Origin: Nocardia terrae
Lineage (GTDB): Bacteria > Actinomycetota > Actinomycetes > Mycobacteriales > Mycobacteriaceae
Assembly: GCF_009760405.1 (NCBI RefSeq)
Contig: NZ_WRPP01000001.1
Coordinates: 1,054,001 to 1,118,000 of the forward strand
Length of the DNA stretch: 64,000 nucleotides
Direction of reading: 5' to 3'
The notes below the pieces were generated by a model. The model was given only the letters and a program-made list of their open reading frames with translations, had not been told where the DNA came from and ran no database searches. Shown piece by piece: positions 27,633 to 36,082 of this stretch (within the stretch, counting starts at the first letter, position 1; each line of letters begins with the position of its first letter). Both the position numbers and the translations under genes were made by a program.

Positions 27633-27759
27633 CTCAGGTTGCCTTGGGCGTAGTCATGCCCGGGCACCGCCCAAATTATCCGGAGCACGAACCGGTTGAG
27701 CACCCTGCCCGGGTGGCCGCCAGGTTCCTCTGTTCGCGCGAACTCCAATAAGGACGGAA

Positions 27760-28101
27760 ATGAACACCCTCGACTTCGTCGACGCCAGCTCGCTGCGTAG
27801 CGACATCCCGGACTTCCGCCCGGGTGACACGGTCAACGTGCACGTGAAGGTTATCGAAGGCAACAAGGAACGCGTCCAGGTCTTCAAGGGCGTCGTCATC
27901 CGCCGCCAGAACGGCGGCATCCGTGAGACCTTCACCGTGCGCAAGGTCTCGTTCGGTGTCGGCGTGGAGCGCACCTTCCCGGTGCACAGCCCCAACCTCG
28001 ACAAGATCGAGGTCGTGACCCGCGGTGACGTGCGTCGCGCCAAGCTGTACTACCTGCGCGATCTGCGCGGCAAGGCCGCCAAGATCAAGGAAAAGCGCTG
28101 A
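27760..28101 (+). CDS. rplS: 50S ribosomal protein L19
   Basis: L19 sits at the subunit interface. The 113-residue product has the family pattern [49 protein letters not shown] and [20 protein letters not shown]. An AAGGACGG-like ribosome site precedes the ATG. A strong hairpin follows before lepB. Confidence 0.98.
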   Translation: MNTLDFVDASSLRSDIPDFRPGDTVNVHVKVIEGNKERVQVFKGVVIRRQNGGIRETFTVRKVSFGVGVERTFPVHSPNLDKIEVVTRGDVRRAKLYYLRDLRGKAAKIKEKR

Positions 28102-28170
28102 GGTAGCGACCGCCCGACCAGTTCGGGGACGGTTCCTCACAGTATCCAACGGTCGGCTCGCCGACGCCGA

Positions 28171-28210
28171 GTAGCCCGGCACCGCATGGTTCTTCGCGGT
28201 GCCGGGCTAC
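28171..28210 (+). terminator. Strong hairpin between rplS and lepB
   Basis: A perfect 15-bp stem (GTAGCCCGGCACCGC at 28171-28185 with 28196-28210) has a 10-base loop, followed by TCTGTTCC. It ends 9 bases before the first lepB start codon, so if transcribed through it would cover the normal ribosome-binding region. Confidence 0.85.
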
Positions 28211-28219
28211 TCTGTTCCG

Positions 28220-29011
28220 GTGGCAGACGAGAGCGAGTCGGTGACGATGTCTGGATCAGGCGATGAGAGCGGGGCCGAGGCCCCCGAGGCCCCCCAGCCG
28301 AAGCCGAAGAAGAAGCAGCGCCCGTTCTGGCAGGAGCTTCCCATCCTGGTCGGTTTCGCGGCGCTCATCGTGGCGCTGCTGGTGACCTTCATCGGCCGGC
28401 CCTACGTGATCCCGTCGCAGTCCATGGAACCCACGCTGCACGGCTGCTCGGGCTGCACCGGCGACCGCATCTACGTGGAGAAGCTGAGCTACTACTTCGG
28501 CGACCCCAAGCCGGGTGACGTGGTGGTCTTCGTCGGCCCGACCTCCGACTGGAACCGCCACTACAAGTCGATCCGCTCCTCGAACACCGTGGTCCGCGGT
28601 GTCCAGAACTTCCTGTCCTTCTTCGGCCTGGTGCCGCCGGACGAGAACGATCTCGTGAAGCGCGTCATCGCCACCGGCGGACAGACCGTCCAGTGCTGTG
28701 ACGCGGAGGGCCGAATCCTGGTGGACGGCAAGCCACTCGACGAGCCGTACGTCAAGTTCAACAACCCGTTCGACCCCCAGCACCCCGACGTGCAGTTCAA
28801 CGCGGGCGGTCGCGCCTTCGGCCCGGTCAAGGTCCCGGACGGCAACCTGTGGGTGATGGGCGACAACCGCGCCGAATCCGCCGACTCCCGCTACCACATG
28901 AAGGACGAGAAGCAGGGCACCGTCCCGGTCTCGGATGTGCGCGGCAAGGCCGTGTTCAAGATCTGGCCGCCGGGCCGGATCGGTCCGGTCCGGGCGCAGG
29001 ACCCCCAGTAA
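28220..29011 (+). CDS. lepB: Signal peptidase I
   Basis: LepB removes signal peptides from Sec/Tat substrates at the membrane. The 263-residue product has a cytosolic Pro/Lys-rich N-terminus, one membrane segment (about 39-60), the catalytic Ser in PSQSMEPTLHG, the catalytic Lys in DLVKRVIATGG, and the C-terminal MGDNRAESADSRYH box. An insertion with two cysteine pairs (GCSGCTGD and VQCCDAEG) is present, as in other actinobacteria. The start is GTG 28220 or ATG 28247; the latter lies farther from the upstream hairpin. Confidence 0.95.
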   Translation: MADESESVTMSGSGDESGAEAPEAPQPKPKKKQRPFWQELPILVGFAALIVALLVTFIGRPYVIPSQSMEPTLHGCSGCTGDRIYVEKLSYYFGDPKPGDVVVFVGPTSDWNRHYKSIRSSNTVVRGVQNFLSFFGLVPPDENDLVKRVIATGGQTVQCCDAEGRILVDGKPLDEPYVKFNNPFDPQHPDVQFNAGGRAFGPVKVPDGNLWVMGDNRAESADSRYHMKDEKQGTVPVSDVRGKAVFKIWPPGRIGPVRAQDPQ

Positions 29012-29038
29012 CACCGAGGATCGCGGGATAATCGACCG

Positions 29039-29758
29039 GTGGGGAAGATGGCTGGCGGCAAGAAGATTCAGCGGATCGAGCGCGGTGACTGGCCGCCGCG
29101 CGTGGTCATGCGGCAGGCCGGTGGGCTACGCACGCTGGAGGCCGCGCTGATCCGCAGCGGGCTGGGGCCCGTCGCGGGCGTGGACGAGGCCGGGCGTGGT
29201 TGCGCGGCCGGGCCGCTCGTTGTTGCCTCATGCTTGCTGCCGCCCAAGGCCTACACCTCGCTGGCCGATCTCGACGACTCCAAGAAGCTCACCGAGAACA
29301 CACGCGAGAAGCTGTTCCCGATCATCAAACGGCTGGCGCTGGCGTGGAAGGTGGTGGTGATCCCGGCCTGGGAGATCGACGCCATCGGCATCCACGTGGC
29401 CAATATCGAGGGCATGCGCCGTGCCGTGGCCGGGCTCGATCCGGTGCCCGGCTATGTGCTCACCGATGGCTTCCGGGTACCCGGCATTCCGGTGCCGTCA
29501 CTGCCCGTGATCGGCGGCGATGCGTCGGCGGCCTGCATCGCGGCGGCCAGTGTGCTGGCCAAGGTGACCCGCGACCGCATGATGGTCGAGATGGACCGCC
29601 AGTACCCCGGGTACGGGTTCGCCGCCCACAAGGGCTACAACACCCCGGAGCACAATGAGGCGCTGACCCGCCTCGGCATCACCCCCGAGCACCGCCGGTC
29701 CTGGCGAAACGTCCGGGAGACCGGCCGAGTGGCTACCGACAAGGCGTATGCGGGATGA
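29039..29758 (+). CDS. rnhB: Ribonuclease HII
   Basis: RNase HII cuts the RNA strand at ribonucleotides embedded in DNA. The 239-residue protein has the catalytic [15 protein letters not shown] motif (about residue 46), DLDDSKKLT, the third acidic residue in VLTDGF, and [21 protein letters not shown]. The GTG at 29039 and an ATG at 29048 are both possible. It lies 27 bases after lepB, likely in one operon. Confidence 0.96.
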   Translation: MGKMAGGKKIQRIERGDWPPRVVMRQAGGLRTLEAALIRSGLGPVAGVDEAGRGCAAGPLVVASCLLPPKAYTSLADLDDSKKLTENTREKLFPIIKRLALAWKVVVIPAWEIDAIGIHVANIEGMRRAVAGLDPVPGYVLTDGFRVPGIPVPSLPVIGGDASAACIAAASVLAKVTRDRMMVEMDRQYPGYGFAAHKGYNTPEHNEALTRLGITPEHRRSWRNVRETGRVATDKAYAG

Positions 29759-29801
29759 TGTCTCTACACCCAGTTGGGCGACAAGGAGGACGTTCCACCC
29801 G

Positions 29802-30107
29802 ATGAGCGCCGAGGACCTCGAGAAGTACGAAACCGAGATGGAGCTATCCCTGTACCGCGAGTACAAGGACATCGTCGGGCAATTCTCGTACGTGGTGGAG
29901 ACCGAGCGTCGCTTCTACCTCGCCAATTCCGTCGAACTGCGTCCGCAGAACGCCGATGGCGAGGTGTATTTCGAAGTCCGGATGTCGGATGCATGGGTAT
30001 GGGACATGTACCGGCCCGCGCGCTTCGTGAAGCACGTTCGCGTCATCACCTTCAAAGACGTGAATATCGAAGAGCTGGAGAAGACGGACCTGCGGCTTCC
30101 GGAGTAA
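29802..30107 (+). CDS. DUF2469 family protein
   Basis: The 101-residue acidic protein (MSAEDLEKYETEMELSLYRE, then FSYVVETERRFYLANSVEL, DAWVWDMYRPARFVKHVRV) is the actinobacteria-restricted DUF2469, present as Rv2901c in M. tuberculosis next to rnhB. Function is unknown. The frame is open upstream, but the ATG with AAGGAGG at 29783-29789 matches family starts. The gene follows rnhB by 43 bases. Confidence 0.93.
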   Translation: MSAEDLEKYETEMELSLYREYKDIVGQFSYVVETERRFYLANSVELRPQNADGEVYFEVRMSDAWVWDMYRPARFVKHVRVITFKDVNIEELEKTDLRLPE

Positions 30108-30131
30108 TCCACAGCCCCCGGGTTGTCCACA
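30105..30131 (+). promoter_or_regulatory. Two DnaA-box-like nonamers
   Basis: TAATCCACA (30105-30113) and TTGTCCACA (30123-30131) are in the same orientation with an 18-base start-to-start distance. The second equals a common mycobacterial DnaA box; the first differs from TTATCCACA by one base. They lie in the 86-base gap between DUF2469 and yraN. Two boxes could bind DnaA as a titration or regulatory site; too few for an origin. Confidence 0.4.
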
Positions 30132-30193
30132 GCCCGACCGTTTCCCCAGTTCGGCATGGCCGGTCCCGGCGCGGGCCCGGTCATGCTGGCTGA

Positions 30194-30550
30194 ATGGCAC
30201 AGCATCTGGCGCTCGGAGCGCAGGGGGAGGACCTGGCCGCGGACCATCTCCGCGAGGCCGGTCTGGAGATCATCGACCGCAACTGGCGTTGCCGATCCGG
30301 CGAACTCGACCTCATCGCCCGCGATGGCGAGGTCACCGTCTTCGTCGAGGTCAAAACCCGTTCCGGCCTGACCTTCGGCCCACCCGAGGAAGCGGTCACC
30401 CGCCTCAAGCAGCAGCGCATCCGCGCGGTGGCCCAGCACTGGCTGCGTGAGCAGCCGGGTCCCTGGCGTCGAGTCCGCTTCGACGTCGTCGCGATTCTCG
30501 TCCGTCTCGGCCGACCCCCGGAGATCCGCCACTTGAAGGCGGTGTTCTGA
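30194..30550 (+). CDS. yraN: YraN family protein (UPF0102)
   Basis: The 118-residue protein has the nuclease-like fold signature of the Holliday-junction-resolvase superfamily: GAQGEDLAADHL, NWRCRSGELDLIARDGEVTVFVEVKTR. The E-D-ExK residues of the PD-(D/E)xK active site are present. Function remains unproven. It directly precedes comM (one base between stop and start), and dprA follows, a conserved set linked to DNA uptake and processing. Confidence 0.93.
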   Translation: MAQHLALGAQGEDLAADHLREAGLEIIDRNWRCRSGELDLIARDGEVTVFVEVKTRSGLTFGPPEEAVTRLKQQRIRAVAQHWLREQPGPWRRVRFDVVAILVRLGRPPEIRHLKAVF

Positions 30551-30551
30551 G

Positions 30552-32060
30552 ATGCCGCTGGGCCGGGCCTACTCCGTCGCGGTGAGCGGGGTGGAAGGCC
30601 AACTCGTCGAGATCGAGGCCGACATCGGCCAGGGCCTGCCTTCCGTCCACCTCGTCGGCCGTCCCGACACCACGTTGCAAGAATCCCGCGACCGTGTGCG
30701 GGCCGCGGTCACCAACACCGGCGAGAAATGGCCCGACGGCAGGGTCGTCCTGGCCCTGTCCCCGGCCACCCTGCCCAAAGTCGGGAGCGTTTACGATCTC
30801 GCCCTCGCGGGCGCGGTGCTCGACGCGGCCGGGGCCATTCCCTCGAATCGGCTGTCCGAATCGGTGCTCCTCGGTGAACTGGCCCTCGACGGCCGGGTCC
30901 GGCGGGTGCGCGGCATCCTGCCGGCGGTCCTGGCCGCCCGCACCGCGGGCCGCCGCACGGTCATCGTGCCCAGTGCCGCCCTGCCGGAAGCGGGCCTGGT
31001 GGACGGCATCCGGGTCCTCGGCGCATCGACCCTGCTCGAACTGCTCGATTGGTTGCGCGGCGGCGGCGAACTCACCCTGCCCGAACCGATCGAACCCGTC
31101 GCGAAGCCCTCGATCGGCGACCTGCGCGAGGTGGTGGGCCAGGACGAGGCCCGCTGGGCTCTGGAGGTCGCCGCGGCGGGCGGCCACCACCTGCTGCTGA
31201 CCGGTCCGCCCGGCATCGGCAAAACCATGCTGGCCCAACGCCTCCCGAGCCTGCTGCCACCCCTGCGGGAACGAGATTCCCTGGAGGTGACCGCGATTCA
31301 CTCGGTGGCGGGCACGCTGTCCGACGATTCACCCTTGGTCACCGCGCCGCCCTTCGTGGCCCCGCATCATTCCTCCTCGGTCGCCGCCATGATCGGCGGC
31401 GGCTCGGGATCGGCTCGTCCCGGCGCGGTGAGCTGTGCTCATCGGGGAGTCCTGTTCCTCGACGAATGCGCCGAGATCTCCGCCAAAGTCCTGGAGGCAC
31501 TGCGAACACCGTTGGAAGAGGGCGAAGTTCGCATCGCACGGCGCGACGGCGTCTCGCGCTACCCGGCCCGATTCCAACTCGTCCTCGCCGCCAACCCCTG
31601 CCCCTGCGCCCCCGCCCGCGACATCGACTGCATCTGCGCGCCTTTGGCCCGCCGCCGCTACCTCGGCAAACTCTCCGGCCCCCTGATGGACCGCATAGAC
31701 CTCATGGTCCAAATGCACGCCCAGGCGGCGGGGGCCTTCGCCGGTGACGAAGTCGAGAGCAGCGAGACCGTCCGTACCCGAGTGACGGCCGCCCGGGAAT
31801 CCGCGGCGAAGCGCTGGGCGGAGCTCGGCATGTCGACCAACGCCGAGGTCCCCGGACATGTGCTCCGCCAACGTTTCCGGCTGCCGCGGGAAGCCCTCGC
31901 ACCAGTGGAACACGCCCTACACCACGGCCGCATGTCGGCCCGCGGCGCCGACCGCGCCATCAGGGTCGCCTGGACCATCAGCGATCTGCGCGGCGGCGAA
32001 CTCCCGACCGCACAGGATGTCCTGCAAGCCTTGAGCTTTCGGCAGCGGAGTGGTGCGTGA
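30552..32060 (+). CDS. comM: YifB/ComM-family AAA+ ATPase
   Basis: The 502-residue protein has an N-terminal Lon-like domain (AYSVAVSGVEGQLVEIEADIG), the Mg-chelatase-type AAA+ core with Walker A LTGPPGIGKTML (about 215), Walker B VLFLDECAEIS, a Cys cluster (NPCPCAPARDIDCICAP) and a C-terminal ComM domain. ComM is a hexameric helicase that promotes branch migration in natural transformation in Vibrio; the role in actinobacteria is less certain. It is coupled to yraN. Confidence 0.95.
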   Translation: MPLGRAYSVAVSGVEGQLVEIEADIGQGLPSVHLVGRPDTTLQESRDRVRAAVTNTGEKWPDGRVVLALSPATLPKVGSVYDLALAGAVLDAAGAIPSNRLSESVLLGELALDGRVRRVRGILPAVLAARTAGRRTVIVPSAALPEAGLVDGIRVLGASTLLELLDWLRGGGELTLPEPIEPVAKPSIGDLREVVGQDEARWALEVAAAGGHHLLLTGPPGIGKTMLAQRLPSLLPPLRERDSLEVTAIHSVAGTLSDDSPLVTAPPFVAPHHSSSVAAMIGGGSGSARPGAVSCAHRGVLFLDECAEISAKVLEALRTPLEEGEVRIARRDGVSRYPARFQLVLAANPCPCAPARDIDCICAPLARRRYLGKLSGPLMDRIDLMVQMHAQAAGAFAGDEVESSETVRTRVTAARESAAKRWAELGMSTNAEVPGHVLRQRFRLPREALAPVEHALHHGRMSARGADRAIRVAWTISDLRGGELPTAQDVLQALSFRQRSGA

Positions 32061-32266
32061 GCGATCTGGTTCGCGCACGCGTGGCGGTCTCGTGAGGGGC
32101 CGGGGCGACGAGTGCCTCCCTCGCATGGGTTGAGAGCCGTATACGGCCTTTGTCAGCTGGCAGGTTTGTGGCCGGGATCCGCCGTCGCATCGCCAGGTTC
32201 GGTCGCGTGGACATACCGCATGTTCAGGACATTGTGTGGGCATTGAGGTTTCGAAAGGGGCGGAAT

Positions 32267-33568
32267 ATGAGCGAGGAGTCGCAGGGCGCCGACAGTGGGC
32301 GCGGCTCCGGGATCGGGCGTGGCTCCGGCTGGACCGGGGCGATGTATCGGGGGCGTGTCGGCGCTGCTGCCCGACGTTCGGTGCCGGGTGGGGATGTCGA
32401 TCAGCGGCGGCTGGCTTGGGTGTATCTGTCGCGGGTGGTGGAGGGGCCGTGTGCGGCGTTGTCGGCGCTGATCGAGTCGGTGGGGGTGGTGGAGGCGGCG
32501 CGGGCGGTTCGGGAGTGTGCGCTGCCGGAGGTGTTGCGGGGGCCTACCGAGTTGCGGCGGGAAGTTGATATGGCGGAAAGGGATTTGGTGCAGATGGAGC
32601 GTCTGGGCGGGCGGGTGGTGACGCCGGACGATGAGGAGTGGCCGGCGTGGCGGCTGTTGGGGTTGGGGCAGTTGGATCCGGGGCAGGATGCGGATGCGGC
32701 TGTGCCGCTGGTGTTGTGGGTGCGGGGGAGGCCGTCGTTGTCGGAGTGCACCGATCGGGCGGTCGCGGTGGTCGGGGCTCGGTGCAGTACGGGGTATGGG
32801 AATCATGCGACGGGGGAGATCGCGGGGGAGTTGGCCGCGCGCGGGTGGACTGTGGTGTCCGGGGCCGCATTTGGGATCGATGGAATGGCGCATCGGGCGG
32901 CGCTGGCGGTTGGCGGGATGACGATCGCTGTGCTCGCCTGTGGGCCGGATCGGCCGTATCCCGTTCAGCATGATCACCTGCTGGCCGAGATCGCGGACAC
33001 CGGGCTGGTGGTCACCGAGTACCCGCCGGGGACTTCCGCGCGCAAGCATTACTTCCTGGCGCGCAATCGCCTGATCGCCGCGCTCGCGGATGGTGTCGTC
33101 GTCGTGGAGGCCGGAGTTCGCAGTGGGGCACGCAATACGGTGAAATGGTGCCGCCGTCTCGGTCGCCCGGCGATGGCCGTGCCGGGGCCGATCACCTCCG
33201 CCGCATCGGTCGGCTGCCATCGGATGATCCGCGAGGGCGAGGCGTTCATCGTCACCCGGGCCGAGGACATTCTGGATGAGGCCGGGCCGCTGCGTCTTTC
33301 GCTGCCGGGTGCGGTGCCGCCCAGCCCGGAGGACAACCTGTCCAGGGACGAGGCGCTGGTCTTGGCCGCGCTTCCGCGCACCGGCTCGCGGCTGCCACGC
33401 GCCGTGGCAGCGGACACCGGCCTGCCCTTGCCCGCGGTCCGCGCCACCTTGTCCGCGTTGGAGATCGCGGGCCTGGTCGCGTGTGACGGCGATGGCTGGT
33501 ATCGCCTGAATTCACACGCGACCTCGGCCACCGCCGCCATCGCCGCCGCACACGAGCGTCACCGGTGA
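32267..33568 (+). CDS. dprA: DNA-processing protein DprA
   Basis: DprA loads RecA on incoming single-stranded DNA. The 433-residue product has the Rossmann-like core VAVVGARCSTGYGNHATGEIA, VVSGAAFGIDGMAHRAAL, GTSARKHYFLARNRLIAAL and VVEAGVRSGARNT, with a C-terminal winged helix (about 370-420). The N-terminal Gly/Arg-rich 45 residues are not family-conserved. ATG 32267 has AAAGGGG upstream. A 206-base gap separates it from comM; no gene is visible there. Confidence 0.95.
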   Translation: MSEESQGADSGRGSGIGRGSGWTGAMYRGRVGAAARRSVPGGDVDQRRLAWVYLSRVVEGPCAALSALIESVGVVEAARAVRECALPEVLRGPTELRREVDMAERDLVQMERLGGRVVTPDDEEWPAWRLLGLGQLDPGQDADAAVPLVLWVRGRPSLSECTDRAVAVVGARCSTGYGNHATGEIAGELAARGWTVVSGAAFGIDGMAHRAALAVGGMTIAVLACGPDRPYPVQHDHLLAEIADTGLVVTEYPPGTSARKHYFLARNRLIAALADGVVVVEAGVRSGARNTVKWCRRLGRPAMAVPGPITSAASVGCHRMIREGEAFIVTRAEDILDEAGPLRLSLPGAVPPSPEDNLSRDEALVLAALPRTGSRLPRAVAADTGLPLPAVRATLSALEIAGLVACDGDGWYRLNSHATSATAAIAAAHERHR

Positions 33569-33597
33569 GCGGGCGATCCGCGAGGGCGGAGCGGCCC

Positions 33598-34995
33598 TCA
33601 GTCGGGCAGGCCCGCGAGCCGGTGCGGGGCGAGCAGTTCGGCCACCGCTTCCGGTGCGAGCAAACCGAGTTCGGTGGCGACCTCGGCGACCGGTTGCCCG
33701 GTGTGCAAGGCGTGCTTGGCGATTCGCGCGCTGGCGGCGTAGCCGATGTGCGGTGTCAGCGCGGTGACGATGCCGATGGAGCGGTGCACACCCGACTCGA
33801 GGTGGTCCCGATGGGCGGTGATGCCGTTGACGCACTTGGTGGCCAGGGTGTCCGCGGCCGCGGTGAGGTGCGCGGTGGTGCGCAGCAGGCTGTAGGCGAT
33901 GATCGGCTCGAAGGCGTTGAGCTGGAACTGCCCGCCCTCGGCGGCCATGGTCACCGTCATATCCGCGCCGATGGCCTCGAAGGCGATCTGGTTGACGGTT
34001 TCGGGAATGACCGGATTCACCTTGCCCGGCATGATCGACGAACCCGCCTGTACCGGCGGCAGGCTGATCTCGCGCAGCCCGGTGATCGGGCCGGAGGACA
34101 TGAGCCGCAGATCATTACAGGTCTTGGACAGCTTCACCGCCACCCGCTTGAGGATGCCGGAGACCTGGACGAACGCGCCGCAGTCCTGGGTGGCCTCGAT
34201 GAGGTTCTCGGCCGGAACCACCTGTTCGCCGGTGAGTTCGCTGAGTCGCGCGCAGGCCAGCGCCGGGTACAGCGGATGGCCGTTGATGCCGGTGCCGATG
34301 GCGGTGCCGCCCAGATTGACCTCGCGCAGCAGCGCGGTGCCCTCCTCGAGTCGCGCGCAGTCCTCACGCAGCATGATCGCGAAGGTGGCGAACTCCTGTC
34401 CGAGCGTCATGGGCACGGCATCCTGGAGCTGGGTGCGGCCCATCTTGAGCACATCGGCGAATTCGGCCGACTTGCGCTCGAATTCGCCCGCGAGCCGCTC
34501 CAACGCCGCGACGAGCTGCCGAATGTGCCCGATGACAGCGAGTTTCACGGCGGTCGGGTAGACGTCATTGGTGGACTGACCGAGGTTCACATGATCGAGC
34601 GGATCGAGTTCGGCATAGCCGCCGCGTTCGTGGCCCAGCAGTTCCAGCGCGCGATTGGCGATGACCTCGTTGGCGTTCATATTGGTCGAGGTGCCCGCAC
34701 CGCCCTGGATCGGATCGATCGGGAACTGATCGTGCAGCGCGCCACCGCGGATCTCGGCGCAGGCCGCCTCGATGGCCTCGGCGCGGCCCTCGTCGAGCAG
34801 GCCGAGCTCGCGATTGGCCTGGCAGGCGGCCTGTTTGACCGAGGCCAGGGCGGTGATCAGCGCCGGGTACTGCCCGATGCGCTCCCCGGAAATGGTGAAG
34901 TTGCCCAGTGCGCGGGCGGTGTGAACGCCCCAGTACGCGTCCCGGGGTACATCGAGCGCGCCCAGCGAATCGTGTTCGGTCCTGGTCTCGGTCAT
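33598..34995 (-). CDS. aspA: Aspartate ammonia-lyase
   Basis: The enzyme deaminates aspartate to fumarate and ammonium. The 465-residue product has all class II fumarase/aspartase motifs: GAGTSTNMNANEVIANRA, HVNLGQSTND, and the catalytic-loop signature GSSIMPGKVNPVIPE (about 315). Aspartase and fumarase share these motifs; the neighbouring asparaginase and permease favour aspartase. ATG 34995 has GGAG 6 bases upstream; another ATG is at 35007. It is last in the ansP-ansA-aspA cassette, 49 bases after ansA. Confidence 0.92.
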   Translation of the reverse strand: MTETRTEHDSLGALDVPRDAYWGVHTARALGNFTISGERIGQYPALITALASVKQAACQANRELGLLDEGRAEAIEAACAEIRGGALHDQFPIDPIQGGAGTSTNMNANEVIANRALELLGHERGGYAELDPLDHVNLGQSTNDVYPTAVKLAVIGHIRQLVAALERLAGEFERKSAEFADVLKMGRTQLQDAVPMTLGQEFATFAIMLREDCARLEEGTALLREVNLGGTAIGTGINGHPLYPALACARLSELTGEQVVPAENLIEATQDCGAFVQVSGILKRVAVKLSKTCNDLRLMSSGPITGLREISLPPVQAGSSIMPGKVNPVIPETVNQIAFEAIGADMTVTMAAEGGQFQLNAFEPIIAYSLLRTTAHLTAAADTLATKCVNGITAHRDHLESGVHRSIGIVTALTPHIGYAASARIAKHALHTGQPVAEVATELGLLAPEAVAELLAPHRLAGLPD

Positions 34996-35044
34996 TGTCG
35001 TCTCCATGCGATCGGCTCGTGGCTGGCAGGGAATGGGGTGGAAA

Positions 35045-36082
35045 TCAGTGCACGGCAGGGGAATCGGCGAGTTCGCCGAGCAGATTGGTCGTCATCCATC
35101 GGCGCAGCTCGTCCGCCGGGAGCCCGAGGTCGGCGAGGTGGCCGAGCTTGGCCAGCGCGGCCTCGCGCGTCATGTCGCCGCCCCCGATGGCGCCCGCGGC
35201 GAGCAGCGCCCGCCCGGGCTGGTACCGCTCGAGGTCGACGGTTCCGCTGTCGCAGTGGGTGATCGCCACGACGGGCGTGCCGCGCTCGGTCGCCTTGCCG
35301 ATCGCGGCGACCGCGGCCCGCGACATCGGCATGGTCCCGGCTCCGTAGCACTCGAGCACCACGCCGCCGTGGTAGATGCGCAGCGCGGCATCGAGCAGAT
35401 CGGTGTCCATGCCCGGAAAGACGGTGAAAAGGCCGACCGGAGCGGCGGTTTCGGCCGAGTCGGCCGCGACCGGGTGGACGACCGGCGCCGGCGGCGGGGT
35501 GAGCGGGCGCACGGTGGTGAACCCGTCGTAGCCGTCGCAGCTGCGCTTGCTGGCCCGCACCGCCGGATGCAGCGCCGACCCGAACGCGAGGAACACGCCC
35601 GGAGCGGGTTGAGTCGCAATCGAATTCAACGCCAGCATCAGGTTGTCCCCGGCGTCGCTGGCGGGCAGTCCCAAGGGGATCTGCGCGCCGGTCAGCACCA
35701 CCGGGACCGGGATGTCGTGCAGTTCGAACGCCATCCGCGCGCCGGTGTAGGCCATGGTGTCGGTGCCGTGGATGACGATGACACCGTCGGGCGGGGTGGC
35801 GCCGATCCGGGCGCGCACCCGTTCGGCGATCAGGCGGGCGGTGCCGGGCTCGGCCTCCGCGCTGTCGATGACCCGGTCGAGTTCGGTATAGCGGAACTCG
35901 ACCGGAATCCCGTAGCAGTCGCTGTAGGCGTCGATCAGATCGGCGACCTCGCCACCGATTCCGGCGCGCGGGCGCAGCCCTTCACCGTGGTCGATCATGC
36001 CGAAGGTGCCTCCGGTGTACAGGATCTCGACCCGCAGTGTCGAAATATCCTGTGCCACAGCGCTGGACGCGGCGTTGGTCAT
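35045..36082 (-). CDS. ansA: L-asparaginase, type I/II fold
   Basis: The 345-residue enzyme has the two catalytic threonine motifs of bacterial asparaginases, YTGGTFGM near residue 21 and IHGTDTMAYTG near 110, and no signal peptide, so it is cytosolic. It hydrolyses asparagine to aspartate and ammonium, feeding aspA. ATG 36082 overlaps the permease stop by four bases, showing coupling; an AAGGGAAG sequence lies upstream within the permease gene. Confidence 0.93.
   Translation of the reverse strand: MTNAASSAVAQDISTLRVEILYTGGTFGMIDHGEGLRPRAGIGGEVADLIDAYSDCYGIPVEFRYTELDRVIDSAEAEPGTARLIAERVRARIGATPPDGVIVIHGTDTMAYTGARMAFELHDIPVPVVLTGAQIPLGLPASDAGDNLMLALNSIATQPAPGVFLAFGSALHPAVRASKRSCDGYDGFTTVRPLTPPPAPVVHPVAADSAETAAPVGLFTVFPGMDTDLLDAALRIYHGGVVLECYGAGTMPMSRAAVAAIGKATERGTPVVAITHCDSGTVDLERYQPGRALLAAGAIGGGDMTREAALAKLGHLADLGLPADELRRWMTTNLLGELADSPAVH

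Noticed and set aside
30105..30131. Replication origin
   Set aside because: Only two box-like nonamers, no AT-rich unwinding region, and no dnaA or dnaN nearby.
33582..33599. GAGGGC-GGAGCG-GCCCTC hairpin between dprA and aspA as terminator
   Set aside because: Only 6 bp, overlaps the aspA stop codon and lacks a T-run; too weak to claim.
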